A stretch of DNA of 64,000 nucleotides from Beaufortia kweichowensis (taxonomy: Eukaryota > Chordata > Actinopteri > Cypriniformes > Gastromyzontidae). Where the stretch lies: the NCBI GenBank assembly GCA_019155185.1, contig CM032795.1:21583295-21647294 (forward strand). The letters run 5' to 3'. Made by a program: the position numbers and the translations under genes. Under the pieces are notes generated by a model, which saw only the letters and a program-made list of their open reading frames with translations, was not told the DNA's origin and searched no databases. How positions within the stretch are numbered: position 1 is the first letter of the stretch; every line of letters starts with the position of its first letter. This document shows positions 1 through 12,680 of the stretch, piece by piece.

Positions 1-3000
1 AGATCCTGGAAAGTAAGTTCTGTGTCTCTCTGGGTTCTCACTGAGAAATACACAAAAACAGTATATATTCTTATAAGTATTGATTTGTTCTTCATACTTG
101 GACACAAATAAAAGGCAACTATAAAAATGATATCTTTAGTTATATAGAGCTGATGTTATTTTTAACCGGTTACACTCCATCAATCTGAATGTAGGTTAGA
201 CACCCTGAGTTTTTTTTCTGCAGTTGGCTGTCTGCTTTGGAAAGCACTCGTTGGCTGCAGCATCTGTCCGTCATGTTGAAAGCAGCCGCTCTGGTTTGTT
301 CTGCCGTGGAGAGAGAAGGACGACCCGTGCTGGTTCACTGTTCTGACGGATGGGATCGCACACCTCAGATCGTGGCCCTCGCAAAAATCCTCCTCGATCC
401 ATTTTACAGAACCATAGAGGTAAACAGGGACACACGTGGAGGAAGTCCCGCTTTATTCATGCACAGGCATCGGTCTCAGCGTTATATATATGAATCCTGT
501 TCAGATGCATTTCTTTAGCGCTTTTTACAATTTTACATTTGCTACTATGTCAAAATATGTCATCTTTTTAAGAAATGGACGGGCATCAGAAATACTTGTC
601 ATTTCATCTGAAGGCTTTTTCTTGCTTTAAAAGAAGAAAATGATAAAAACAGTATAAAATTTGAGACTTATGAGACGCTGAATTTAGTTACTGGTCAATT
701 TAGGCAATTGGTCAAATTGGTGTTTTTTTATTTAGGTTATATGATGTTGTCAGGTTGAGATTGTTTCTGATCTCTCTCATGGCAGGGTTTTCAGGTGCTG
801 GTGGAGACGGAGTGGCTGGATTACGGTCATAAGTTTGCAGATCGCTGTGGTCATCAGGAGAAGGGTGATGATGTAAGCGAGCAGTGTCCGGTCTTCCTGC
901 AGTGGCTGGACTGTGTACATCAACTCCTCAAGCAGTTTCCATGTCTGTTCGAATTCAACGAGGCCTTTCTGGTACGGAGCCTGTTGTCGTGACAACAGTC
1001 CTTTTATTTAGGAACGATGTTACATCTTATTAAAAATATTAGAGAATTAGAGAAAATGTCATTTGATACAGAAGCGAGTTGATCTCCATTCCATTAACAT
1101 GATCGTGTCATCTTTTGTTTAAAGTTAGGATTAGGATTTACCTAAAATGTTCAAATGGCTTTAATATAAAAAATAAAACGCTTTGCTTTGCCAGGGAGAG
1201 GAATAAAGGTTACCATATGCATTTGTCATTTATAGCTTCAAAGAAGTTTGAATGAATCAAGATTGCGTTATTAACAATGAATGAAACAAAATGCATCTTG
1301 TATGTTTTTATTGTGTGTTTGTAGGTGAAGTTGGTTCAGCACACATACTCGTGTCTGTACGGCACTTTCCTGTGCAATAACTCAAAAGAGCGAGACGTCC
1401 GTAACGTTTATAAACGCACATGCTCCGTCTGGTCTCTTCTCCGCACCGGAAACAAGAACTTCCAGAACTTTCTCTACATCCCCTGTCATGATATGGTAAG
1501 ACACGATTACTTCACAAAGCTTTTTTTATGGTTTGCATCAAATCAACATAATTTTGCCCGTCTCAGTTTATCTAGATTAATGGATGTAAATGTTCCTCTG
1601 ATGTCTGTCACAGGTTCTGCAGCCCGTGTGTCACACGAGAGCTCTGCAGTTGTGGACGGCCGTTTATCTGCCGACATCATCACCGTGTACAGCGGCTGAA
1701 GATGCCATGGAGATGTATCTGAGTCCTGTGGCACAGGGTGAGGAGTTCACCTCCAGATCTCTGGACAGGTACTGCGCTTTATAATCACTTCAGCAGTTTC
1801 ACGTGTGATCACAGTCTGCCCTCTTCTGGAGAGATGATGTAGATGTCATAAAAATGTGCAAATTTACACTTCAGTAACAAGCGAATGTTTTTCTTCAGAG
1901 TCCCAAAGACGCGCTCGATGGACAACTTAGTGTCTGCATGTGAGAATGTGACGCTCACTCGCACCTCCAGCGACCCCAACCTCAACAAACACTGCCAGGA
2001 GGGACGCGTGACCCTGGAGTCCAGTCAGCCCGTGTCCATCCAGAGAACACCAGAGGACATGCCTGTCACTGGATTGGTTGATGATGAACACGAGCTTGAA
2101 ATCTGTTCTTCAGCATCTCGTGAGGACGACGTGAGGGCGGAGCCTTGTCTAACCACCCAACCCTTGCCGTCTGTGCCCCATCCTTTAACTTTAGATCCGA
2201 CCCCGCCCCTTCCCATTTTGCCTCACATCTCATCCTCTCCACCCTCACCCGTACCACAGGAAGAGCAAACCGAACTTGATGATGTCACTTCCTGCGTGGC
2301 CACTACTCCAAATCCACCTCCTGCCTGTAACGGCTTTGCACACTTAGAGAACGATAGTCAGTTTATGAACTCTGAAACGTTTTTCGAACGCTTGCCGCCT
2401 CTCGCGCCAATGGACGCTTCAGTGGAAACCCTGATGGAGCAAAGCTTCACCCCTCCAGTTTCAAAAGCCATTTCAGTGGAATCACAGACCCCAGCGGCAG
2501 GAAAGAGGGCAGAGGCCGTGCGAAACGGAGAACTCGTTCATCTGAAAGATCGACCGCAGGTTGAATACGCTAAAGCGGCGCGCCGGTTGATCTCTCAGAG
2601 TCAGCTGACGGATCTTTCTCTGCTGGGCTCTCAGTGGGACAGCATGCAAGGTCTCGTCCAATCGGCCTGCGGAGGCGCCATCCAGCACGGGAGCTATCAC
2701 GGACGTCGCCTGGCAAACAAGCTCCTCCGTGCCCAGGGCGGAAGCTCCAACGGCGGGCCGTGTTGCCGTCGGGAGCCTTTGTGCGCTCCCGGCAGTCCGG
2801 TCCAGTCCGGCTGGTTCTCTACGGTGAAGAACACAAGCTACGCCGCTCTCTGTTCATCAGCCGCCTCTTCACTGGCGATGGGACCCTCGTTCCGGCAACT
2901 TCTTCCGTCTCACTGTTCCCCCTCTTCGGGCGGTTCTCCGGCTCTGTTTCAAACTCCCGCGTATCTGGACGATGACGGTTTGCCGGTGGCAGTGGACGCT

Positions 3001-4452
3001 GTGCAGCAGCGGCTGCGTCAGATCGAAGCCAGTTATAAACAAGAGGTGGAAGTTTTGAGACGGCAGGTTAAACAGCTTCAGCTGAAACTGGAGAGCAAAC
3101 AGTTCTGCTCGCCGCCCTCCGAGCCTGATGTCGACTACGAGGATGATATTGTGAGTTCAGATTCTGTCTGTTAGTTTCATGTTTATTTTATCACACGTGT
3201 ATGAACATCAATCTGATTGTGTGACTACATCATATTATTGAGTGTTATAGCAAAATCTCCTGAAATGTTTTGTCTGTGACAGACGTGCCTGAGGGAATCA
3301 GACGGCAGTGATGAAGAAGACTCTCTGTCCAATCACAGTGAAGATCGCTTCAGTGAGGGCAGCTGGGACCGTGTGGAGAGGAAAGACACAGAGGTCAGTC
3401 CAATATATCCCAATATGTGGGATTGTACATAATATTATTATTTTTATTATTATTATATTTATGTATGAAATGTGCGATGCATTTGGAGAAAATCCTCTAC
3501 AAATATGAACTGGAACTCCATCCTTGATTTTCCCATGTTCTCAGCCCATGTCTAGCTCTGTTTATATACTCCACAAAACAACTCGCAAAGCATTGAAATA
3601 TTTCAAACTGTAAAATACTGCAGAAATTTTGTTTTCATTCCTTATTTCCTTTTTTTGTATGTCTATACCGACACATTTAAAGAAAAAGTTCAGTCAAATC
3701 TTGCATGACTGTCTTCAGAAAATAATTGAATGTTCGAATGTGTTTTTCTTATTGTGTTATTAATACACTAATAGTTAATGATGACTGATTTTAATGAATA
3801 CTGATATGAAAAGCAGGTGATCGATTACTGACACTCTTCATCATTTTCATTCATAATCATTCATTTATATCTATTTGTTTAAGTCTTGTTAGTTTAAAAG
3901 ACACGAGGGTTAGTGAATGATCACAGTGGCTGATTTATTTCTTTTTTAAAGAATCCAGAGATGAAATCTAGAATTGGTTTATTTAGTTTGACCAAATTCT
4001 AATTTCTATTCTCAAGATTTCTCAGCTGTTGAACTTTAAGATCTGAACTGTTTATTCACCTCGTGTCATGTTTCTGTCTCTCAGGTGACCAGATGGGTTC
4101 CTGATCACATGGCTTCACACTGTTTTAACTGTGACTGTGAGTTCTGGATCGCCAAAAGACGCCATCACTGCAGGTGAGTCCCGTCCCCGGACCCCTGACG
4201 TACATTAATATCACGTGCCGATTACATTGAGAGAATGTTTGATATCTGATGGAATGAACGTTTGTTTCTGGCAGGAACTGTGGTAATGTGTTTTGTAAAG
4301 ACTGCTGTCATCTGAGGCTGCCCATTCCAGACCAGCAGCTGTACGACCCGGTTCTGGTGTGCAACACTTGTTACGACCTCCTCCAGGAGTCTCGTACGCG
4401 AGAGCTGTGTTCACAGCAGCTGAAGAAACCCATCGCCACGGCCTCCAGCTGA
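1..4452 (+). CDS. mtmr4: Myotubularin-related protein 4, C-terminal ~780 residues (5' end outside window)
   Basis: Phosphoinositide 3-phosphatase acting on PI3P and PI(3,5)P2 on endosomes. Exons read here: 1-12, 224-419, 786-971, 1325-1495, 1614-1768, 1899-3150, 3283-3393, 4085-4173, 4275-4452; all junctions keep frame and the stop is TGA at 4450-4452. The second exon carries the active-site loop HCSDGWDRT (the C-x5-R signature with Cys and Arg intact), so the enzyme should be catalytically active. The 1252-bp exon encodes a long Ser/Pro-rich linker, then a coiled coil (about 2990-3090). The last two exons encode a FYVE zinc finger: WVPD, RRHHCRNCG and the paired CxxC cysteines are all present, ending in QQLKKPIATASS. 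The long linker plus C-terminal FYVE and the C-terminal sequence fit MTMR4 rather than MTMR3. The PH-GRAM domain and first part of the phosphatase domain lie left of the window. Poly(A) candidates are AATAAA at 5170-5175 and ATTAAA at 6009-6014. Confidence 0.96.
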
Positions 4453-6602
4453 GACGGCCAATCGGAGCTCACCGCCGAGGCCCCCCGCAGAGGTGTCCGT
4501 ACGGATGCCCGTTATTTAGCGGATGAGTTGCTCTCTGCGTAGAGAGACGTGAGGAGAGGACGGTCAACGACAGCTGAGACGTGAGGGAAAGAATGGAGTC
4601 TAACGCACCGGAGGAAGAGCGTGGTTTGTGATGAAGAGCGGTTTTAATTAAAAGCCCGTCTGTCAGTCGAACATTAAGATGCCCAACGTGGCGTTTCTTC
4701 ATCTCAGAATCATCCCTTCCACCCCCTCGCTCATAAAAACCACACAGACTTACAAAAAGACAATCCTCAGAGAGCCGGTGACTCCAAATCCCTCCGCGTG
4801 TCCGTCATGAGGCTCACTATTTAAAACTAAAAAGCTGCTACAGTATTTAAAAATGAATTCTACTTTTCTATTCTTATTATTTTGTGCACTATAGAGGGAT
4901 TTCAGACCAAAATGGAGAAAATGCAGTTTACTTGCTGTTGTCTGTCGATATGTACGAAGCTTGAATGTATGGGGGTTTTTTCGTGTCGTTTTGGAAAGTT
5001 ACTGGAAAGATTTAAGCTGCCAGTTTGCATTGATTTGATTAAAACTTTGCGCCGTCTGTTGATTTTGTGAACTGGTTTGAGCACCGAACATTGATATAGA
5101 GTTTATTTTTCTCTGATGGGGCGCTTCAGATCTGCAGATTTTTTTTTTTTTTTGATGTAAAATACATAAAATAAATGCCAAAATTAAATTCCATATTATG
5201 AGAAAACAACCGTGCGGGACGTGACACCCGTCACACAAAACATTTATTCAGACTTCATGTTCTTCTGGTCGGACGTTTTTTGCCGTGCAACTTTTAACAG
5301 GAAACAACTGAACATTTCTGCACCTTTAATGTGTATGTTGTGTGCGTTAAGATAAAACTATAGCCATGTTACACTGTCTGTTATTTCACAAACTTAATCG
5401 TGTACTATTACTAGTTACTTTTTTGTGACTTTACCTGAGCAAAGCAATGATTTTACTTTACAATAACTCACTGGACTGATGAAAACATGAATCATTGGAA
5501 ACTGGTGGCGATCTGAATGCATTTCTGTTTGAGGTTTTTACTGGTTAGTCTTGTGAATATAACATGACGGCATTACGTGTTCTGAATGAATAAGAGCTTT
5601 GGGGTTTTTCTTACGTTGTCTGTGTTTTCTTTCACACCTGGTTCCCTAAAATGAGTGTAATGTTAAATCGTAAACCTCAAAAACAGTGCCATCTGTTTTT
5701 TTTGTTTTTTTACACTGATTTACTTATTTGTAACCACTTAACATGTTCAATGGTACAATAGCTAGATGCTTAACAAAGAGAAAGTGATTTGTTGAGATAC
5801 AGCATGATTTAGGAAACGCTGATAACTAGAGAACGCTTTGGTTCTGTATTGCCAGATGGATCGTTTTGTTCATTTTCATGGTGTTGATGAAGAAAACACA
5901 TTGATTTCAAACTTTAAAAAGGAACCCAGAAATGTGATGTATAGTTATTTGGTCTGTAATAGTGGCTGAAATTTGTCACTTAGTGAATAATTGTTGTAAA
6001 GAAATGAAATTAAAAGATCTATGTCTTTATCAGCCATCTGTCTCTGGTACTGTCATCATTTACATCTGAGCTGTATTATGTTTGTGTTTGCCGTGATTTA
6101 CACTAAACAGCAGTACAGATATGTGCCATGTAGTTTTATTTGCAAAAAATACAAAACAATCCTTTTACTTTGATGAAGGATGAAGATGTAGAATCATTAA
6201 TAACTGTGTTTTAAACAATGATGAAGAGCTGATGTGGAGAGGAGAAAAACACTTTAGGTTTACAGGTTCAAACACAAAATTTAAAATAATATTTATAGAT
6301 ATATTGTAAAAAAAAATAAAAAAATTTACAAAATATTTATATTCTGTAGTAAGTAAAAGTATATGTATTATTTAAATATAACTCTGATAAAAAAATATTT
6401 TTAATGTAACATTATTTCTTAACTTTCATTATTTTGTTGATAATGAAGAGAACAAAAACAACTGCTTGTCAAGTTTTTGTACTTTTAAATTTATTTTATT
6501 ATGTTTAATAAATAAAATTTAAAATATATTTAAATATAAAAATAAAAGGGATTAAAACGCTAGTGCTTTTGCACACTTATTTGCTCTGTTCATTTTAAAA
6601 CT
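4453..6602 (+). other. mtmr4 3'UTR and downstream intergenic DNA
   Basis: No coding exon is recognisable. The first part is GC-richer and probably 3'UTR. Two possible poly(A) signals are AATAAA at 5170-5175 and ATTAAA at 6009-6014. From about 6250 the DNA becomes very AT-rich. Open frames here are short and resemble nothing I know. Confidence 0.6.
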
Positions 6603-7160
6603 TTATTGTGTTGTTCTCTTCATCCACCGCTTGATGTCACTAAAACATTTCTTTTCTTCACATGAATGTGTTCTCTCATTACATGTACCGTGCATCACAG
6701 GTTTGAGGATTGAAATCACAACAACTTCGTGCACTTTAGACCCATGAAACCCATCAAAAAAAAAAAAAAAAAAGATGACCCTCTGATCGTGCTGGACTTA
6801 TATTATGTAAAAAAAAAAAAAGCAGAGATGACAGAAAGATAAATGTTAGTGATTATTCTGTATATCTGTGTAACATTGATACTGTGATGCTCTTATTATC
6901 AGTATGTATGTGTGTGTGTTTAAGTGATGAAGGTGTTGTGGGAGGTGCTAACAGACTCCATCCTGTCCATTAACAGATATATTATAACAGAAGAGATGAA
7001 ACTCTCAGAGAGTCACATTCAGTTCACAGTGTTGAAGTCACAGGACTGTCACAATGAAGCGTCTCATTTCTCTTTATCTGCTCTCATTGATTCTGCATTT
7101 ATCCAGCAGTGCAGGTGAGTTCAATGATGATGAAAACATGTTTACATTCATTTCATTTAT
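6603..7160 (+). repeat. Left copy of the duplicated ca4 upstream region
   Basis: Homologous by eye to 33031-33700. Shared landmarks, in the same order, are TTCATCCACCGCT.GATGTCA (6618 and about 33050), GCTGGACTT, TTGATACTGTGAT, the core promoter block, and the whole of exon 1. Only part of the sequence aligns; AT-rich stretches have diverged. This marks the left limit of the ca4 duplication unit. Confidence 0.7.
6973..7007 (+). promoter_or_regulatory. Candidate core promoter of the first ca4 gene
   Basis: A 35-bp block around ATATATTATAA is kept with a single mismatch upstream of both ca4 copies (33518-33552 in the other). It is better conserved than the sequence on either side and lies 50-80 bp before the ATG, so it fits a TATA-type core promoter. 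The transcription start is not proven. Confidence 0.45.
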
Positions 7161-10100
7161 TCTTCAAAATCTATTACGTTTAATGCAGTTTATTTACAAA
7201 ACTAGAAAATGTAAAATTTTAGATGTTAATTCGATATTAATCTCTTATGAAAAATGTAAATTGTATACTTAATGTAGTAGTTTTTATAATAGCAAAATTA
7301 ATGGAATGAATAGTTAAAGTGCATTTAAAGGTCAGCAGGTATTTTATTTTTATTGTTTATGTAAAAAAATCTCAAAATTCAATTGCAAATAATAACATTT
7401 ACTGAATATGCTTTAGATTCTGAGTCTTAAGATTTTATTACGGAACATTTCCAGTGATATCTGACATTAATATTTTTTTTTTCAATAATATGAAATAGAT
7501 TCGCAATAATTTTAATGTTTAGTGTGCTTTTTTCTTTTTTCTGATTTGTATAATTATTTTATGTCAATACTGAATACACAACTAAGCATAATCAGAATCA
7601 AAAGAAAAACAAAGATAACACTGTTTTCTTATTTAACATTATCATTCATGTCTGTTATTTGCTACTAAAGTGGATTAAATAAAATCATTCAAGTATACAT
7701 TTACACACAGTGTCAGATGATTTAGATGTGTTTAAACATCACTTTAAATGCTCTTTATCTCATACATTAAACACCTTTAAGATTAACTCAAGATCAAAAC
7801 ACTTAGAATGATTAAATCTGCGCATTACCTCTTTTTCTCATTATATTCTTGAGCAGTTTCTCATCAGGAACAGTCGCTTTCTGTCGCACGAGCTGTAATA
7901 ATCCAGAAAGCTTTCATAGATAGCAGCGCACTGCAGTCGACACATTCATCATCATTCATCACTGCAGTCCTTTAGATGAATTATTCTGTTTCTCTGCTAT
8001 AGTAAAGAGCAAACTGTCTCAAACACATTTAACTGTCAAAATAATATATAAACATTGGTCATAAAATAATCTATAATCCATTCATAAATAAGGGTGATAA
8101 TAATCCCACATCACGCTCGCGATCTCAGACTGTTGCTATGGTTACCACATCTATGTAATTTGCATCCTTAGTAAAACTTTTGGTTTAACTAGAGTAAAAG
8201 TGTTTATTGTATATTAAAATCAGTATTGACATATAATCACTGTATTACAGCAAATGTTTTGTGACACTTTATGGTTGTCAAATGTTTCACTTTAATAGCT
8301 TCATTCATCCAATAAGATTACCTTGACAAACATTGCTAAGAAGTGTTTGCAAAAATGTTAGTCCTAAAAAAAATTTCATTTCCTTTTCTAATGCATAAGA
8401 TTTCTGCAGGTTCATGGTGTTAGTAGTGCAAAGGTCATGGGTGAACACAAATACTGATAAAATTACAGTATAGGTTAGGTAAGTTATATAAGTAATATAT
8501 ATCTTAAGTCTTAAATAATGATATATATTATCTTAAAATATATATATAAGATCTACTTTTCTATAGAAGTGCTTGCTTCTAAAAAAAAAAAAAAAACTCA
8601 CAAAGTTAAAAACACCATCACTACTACAACTTATTATCAGTCAGGTAAATAAAGATTAGCAATGTGATTTAAGAAATGAAAGATGACTTAACTTAACCTG
8701 TGATAATTCAACTGTAAATGATTTTGATTAAAGTGTCTGCTATATATGACTGATGACTTTCATGAGAGCGCTGCTGAATGGACGGCTGTAGTTTGGATGT
8801 GTTGATATTCAGTAAACAGATTGTTTAACTCTTATTTGTGATGGAAGCACACAAAGTTGTTTGAGATTTTGAGCAAAAATCGGATCATTTATTATGCAGC
8901 ATAATTCTGTGCATCAAAAGCACACAATAAAATATTGATAAGGTCACTAAATTTGGAAAGAGACAAATAAGTTTACAGTAAGCCTTAGTCATATTATTGT
9001 CTAATAATAAACACAAAAACCTTTATAAAAAAATTTTTTTGTAAGGTTTATGATCTTGACCCTTTTGTCCACCTGATCTGTTTTATATTAATAATACACA
9101 CACTAATATCAAATGCACAGAATTATAACATATCACTGCAGGTTTTTGTTTTAGTTAACGTGCATGAAAGCTTATTTATTTTCTTTTCTTTGTCTTTTGT
9201 GACTTTATTCCACAACACTCTCTTTGGCTCTTTGAGATATTACTGTGACCTATTGTTCACTTTGTTTCTCGTGCCGCTCTATAGATGAAAGAGACGTTTG
9301 TTAATTCATATCAACACGTCGCAGTGCACAGGCCGCTATTGTGACTCTCTGGTGATGTTAATGATAGTTTACATTCATTAACAAGAGAAACAAATACATT
9401 CAAACACTCCTGTAGTTATTTGTTCATCACATTTCTAGAAAGCCTAGCGTTCCACATTGTGGACGTATCCATTAATGAGATGATGGATAATAGAGACGTC
9501 CACAATGTGAATATGAACCAAAATATGAACTCCAAAGCTTTTATTTAGTTTACCTTTAGCAAAGTCTATAAATAGGCTGGTGATTATTTTCATGTCAACC
9601 AACATACATGAAGAAGAGAATTCAACTGCTTTCTTTAGTGTTACTAGGGGGGATTGTGGTTGGTTGCTAGGATTTTATTTATATCCTTTTTTTGGTCAGA
9701 TAAAATTAAAAGTTTGTTTCTCTCCTGAGCATCATTCATGACTGATTCATGACTTACATCCCAAAGATTAACACTAACTTTTCAACCCAATGCATTCTGG
9801 GAAAAGGTGAACAAGTTTAGATGACAGCATGACGGCAGGCGTGAGGTGGAAAGAGGATGCTTTGGGTTTCAGTGCCCACTTACATGCTCTCTCATTGACT
9901 TTCTTTGTGAGTCTGATTATCATGTGGCCACAGAAGGAAATGACATCACAGATGAGGACCCGACCGTGGTGCCATTTCACCGACATTTGATCTGAGGGGC
10001 CAAACTCAGAAAAATAACAAAACCGTTTGTTCTGTGTTTTTCATAAATATTTAATACAGGCAAAATATTTTTTCCAAATCAGAGGTGGAGACCTGCATGT

Positions 10101-12642
10101 CCATTGTTAAATATTAATAAAATAAGAAAGGGGATCGTGACCCCTGTGATGACCTTCAGCTGTCTGTGAACAGATAGACGGAGACTCACTTAACAAAACA
10201 ATAGATAGTTGATTCCTGTGTATTAAAGTCATTTGAATAGCAGAGAAAAACAACTAATAGATTGTAGATATGAGAACAATTCTCATTGCGTGAGAGACAA
10301 AAACACAAGAACCAAAAAATGAGTTTCATAAACATGAAATTATAAAGTTGTTACTAAAAGAGAAACTATAAAATATTGAGACACGCCTGATAGAAATGGA
10401 TTTGTGATTTTTACCAGGTCAAAAACCTGATTATAAATCTGATCCTAAAACATTATTTCAACATGCCAGTGTAAGTTTGAAATCTGCTAAATAAATATTA
10501 GAAATAAAAATATGATGTAATTCATGTAAATATGATTATTATTTTATCAAAGCAAAAAATGTCAAATAAATAAAATATAAAAAACTATATAAAATAATAA
10601 TAAAAAATATTTTGGATTACACACTAAACTTACAAATGAATAATGTGGTTCCTAAGAAAAAACCTAAGAAATAAATAGACTTATCTTTTTGATGATAATA
10701 ATGTTGTTTTGTCATCAGTGATGTTACGATATGATTTTGAGGAACAAGATCAAAGAATTTCACAAACGAGTAACATCTTAATCATTCACAGAGATGACAG
10801 ATATTTCTCTCACACACACTTTAACTTTATTCACTCCTTCAAGAGATGGAGTCAATGTATAATACTCGCTTTATTCAATATTTCTGTTGATGTTCTTAAA
10901 AATTAAGTGATAGTGTTACTGAAATAAAAATGAATTGAAAATCACACAGTTATGATGTGAAGTTATTTATAAAAGCTAAATGAGTTCAAGATATCATTTC
11001 TGTCAGTGGTGATTTATCTGTGTTTGTGTTTAGATTGGTGTTATCAGACACAAGTGAGCTGTGAATCACACTGTAAAGGTAAATGAAACACAAACAGTCA
11101 CATCACAAGTCTTCATCACAGTATCTCAACTCAATCTAATATCTTCATGTCACTTTAAGGTCCAGATCGCTGGAGTGAAGTCAACGCAGACTGTGGAAAC
11201 GCCAGACAGTCTCCCATCAACATCGTGACAAAGAAAACTAAACCGGACGAGCGTCTGACGCCTTTTAAATTCACCGGTTATCAGACCGTATTTGACAGCA
11301 CTATCAGAAACAACGGTCACTCCGGTATGATCACAAACTAAAGACAGGAAGAAGTTAAAGATCACCTTGAAGTAATGTTTTCTTCTTCATCTCAGTTCAG
11401 GTGAATATACCCATCACAGCTACAGTGTCGGGAGGAAACCTGGAAGAGACGTATAAAGCCGTTCAGTTTCATCTTCACTGGGGAACAGACGGCGGGCCGG
11501 GATCTGAACACACCATTGATGGAGAACGGTATCCTATGGAGGTACAAAACAGAAATCAAATAGAATATAGAAGATCTTTACAAATAAATGTAACTATTTA
11601 CTGAATGTATAAACTCTCTCTTCAGCTTCACATTGTACACATGAAACAAAGATACAACAAAATACAAGATGCATTAGGAGATCAATCTGGCATTGCAGTT
11701 TTTGGATTCTTCTATGAGGTTTGATATTTGGTCAAATAAAGAATGAAATTCATTCAGACGTGAAGATTTTAAACACAATAAAAAAGATATATTTAAATGT
11801 CATCTCTCTCTGACAGGAGTCAAACAGTCCAAACAAAAAATACGATCAGCTCATCCACATCCTGAAGAACGTACAGAACACAAGTCAGTCTAAAACATTA
11901 TTATTACAAAACAACAACTTTTAATAATCACATTCATTGAATGTTTCAACATCTAACAATGACACTTTTTAAACATGTAAACGAAACATTTTTACAAATG
12001 AAATGTTATTTTAACTGTAAGCTGAGACAATCTTTCAAAGTAGATACATTTTTCATGAACTATTTCTATTATGTTAACTTTGTAATTCCTCATATGTGTC
12101 AGTCTCTAACGTGTCTCATCCTCACAGTTCTTTGATATTTTGATGTATTTATATAACACACACTTGTACAGATGGTTGTTTGATTCGTCTCTGTCTTTCT
12201 GCAGATGGAAACGTGACCCTTCGTAAGTTCTCCCTCAACCAGTTTATTTTGTCAGAGGAAAACATGACAAACTATTACCGTTATGACGGTTCTCTGACCA
12301 CACCGGGCTGTACTGAAGCTGTGATCTGGACTGTCTTTGAAAAGCCCATTCCTCTGGATAAAGCACAGGTGTGACTGAATCCATCCCTCCATCTGTGAGG
12401 ATGTTACTGTCAGAAGATGCTGGAAGTGACAAAAACAATAATAATTATAATTTGTGTTTCAGCTTCAGGCTTTTTCATCCCTGAAATTCTCCGATGGGAA
12501 ATCAATGGAGGGAACATACAGACCCGTACAGCCTCGTAATGGACGTACAGTGTATCGGTCGAGCGGTCCGGTGGTTGTGGTCAGCGCTGTTCTTCTCTTG
12601 ACCTCCATCACTACAGCGTTCAGTCTGTCTCATCTCAACTAA
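7054..12642 (+). CDS. ca4: Carbonic anhydrase IV, GPI-anchored, tandem copy 1
   Basis: Reversible hydration of CO2 at the outer face of the plasma membrane. Exons: 7054-7114, 11034-11078, 11160-11324, 11396-11541, 11626-11718, 11817-11883, 12205-12368, 12463-12642 (921 bp, 306 aa; human CA4 has 312). Residues 1-20 are a signal peptide. The zinc ligands are His116 and His118 (QFHLHWG) and His141 (LHIVH). The proton-shuttle His is present (NNGHS, His89), as are the active-site Thr224-Thr225 (SLTTPGC). Cys47 and Cys228 match the CA4 disulfide. The C-terminus, after RSSGP, is a hydrophobic tail typical of a GPI-attachment signal. Intron 1 is 3.9 kb, against 0.7 kb in the second copy. Poly(A) candidate AATAAA at 12814-12819. 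Zebrafish has several ca4 paralogues; I cannot assign the letter. Confidence 0.95.
8408..8470 (+). mobile_element. Decayed tRNA-derived SINE fragment
   Basis: Contains GTGTTAGTAGTGCAAAGGTC followed by ATGGGTGAACACAAATACTGATAA. This resembles the head of a common cyprinid SINE (GTTAGCAGCGCAAAGGTCAT, then a tRNA-like B box). The B box is damaged and no tail is present. Assignment is from memory of the family. Confidence 0.45.
9453..9509. repeat. Short hairpin with perfect 14-bp arms in ca4 intron 1
   Basis: CACATTGTGGACGT (9453-9466) is the exact reverse complement of ACGTCCACAATGTG (9496-9509). Inside these, ATCCAT (9467-9472) pairs with ATGGAT (9483-9488). It may be a remnant of a palindromic MITE or a structured intronic element; no known miRNA was recognised. 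Confidence 0.8.
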
Positions 12643-12680
12643 AGCAACTCCACCTGAATCAACACAATGAGTTCTTATCA
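12314..12680 (+). repeat. Gene-conversion tract, ca4 copy 1
   Basis: Spans the end of exon 7, intron 7, exon 8 and the first 38 bases of 3'UTR. It matches 35435-35801 at 365 of 367 positions with no gaps; the two differences are one in the intron and one silent in exon 8. Flanking sequence diverges abruptly on both sides. Confidence 0.9.

Larger units (their letters stand above)
7115..11033 (+). other. Large first intron of ca4 copy 1
   Basis: 3.9 kb of AT-rich intron with no credible exon. It contains a decayed SINE piece near 8408-8470 and a perfect-arm hairpin at 9453-9509. Otherwise I see only unstructured AT-rich sequence and short homopolymer runs. Confidence 0.7.

Noticed and set aside
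2634..2975. 113-codon alternative plus-strand frame inside the large mtmr4 exon
   Set aside because: Overlaps GC-rich coding sequence in another frame; the mtmr4 frame matches the known protein throughout.
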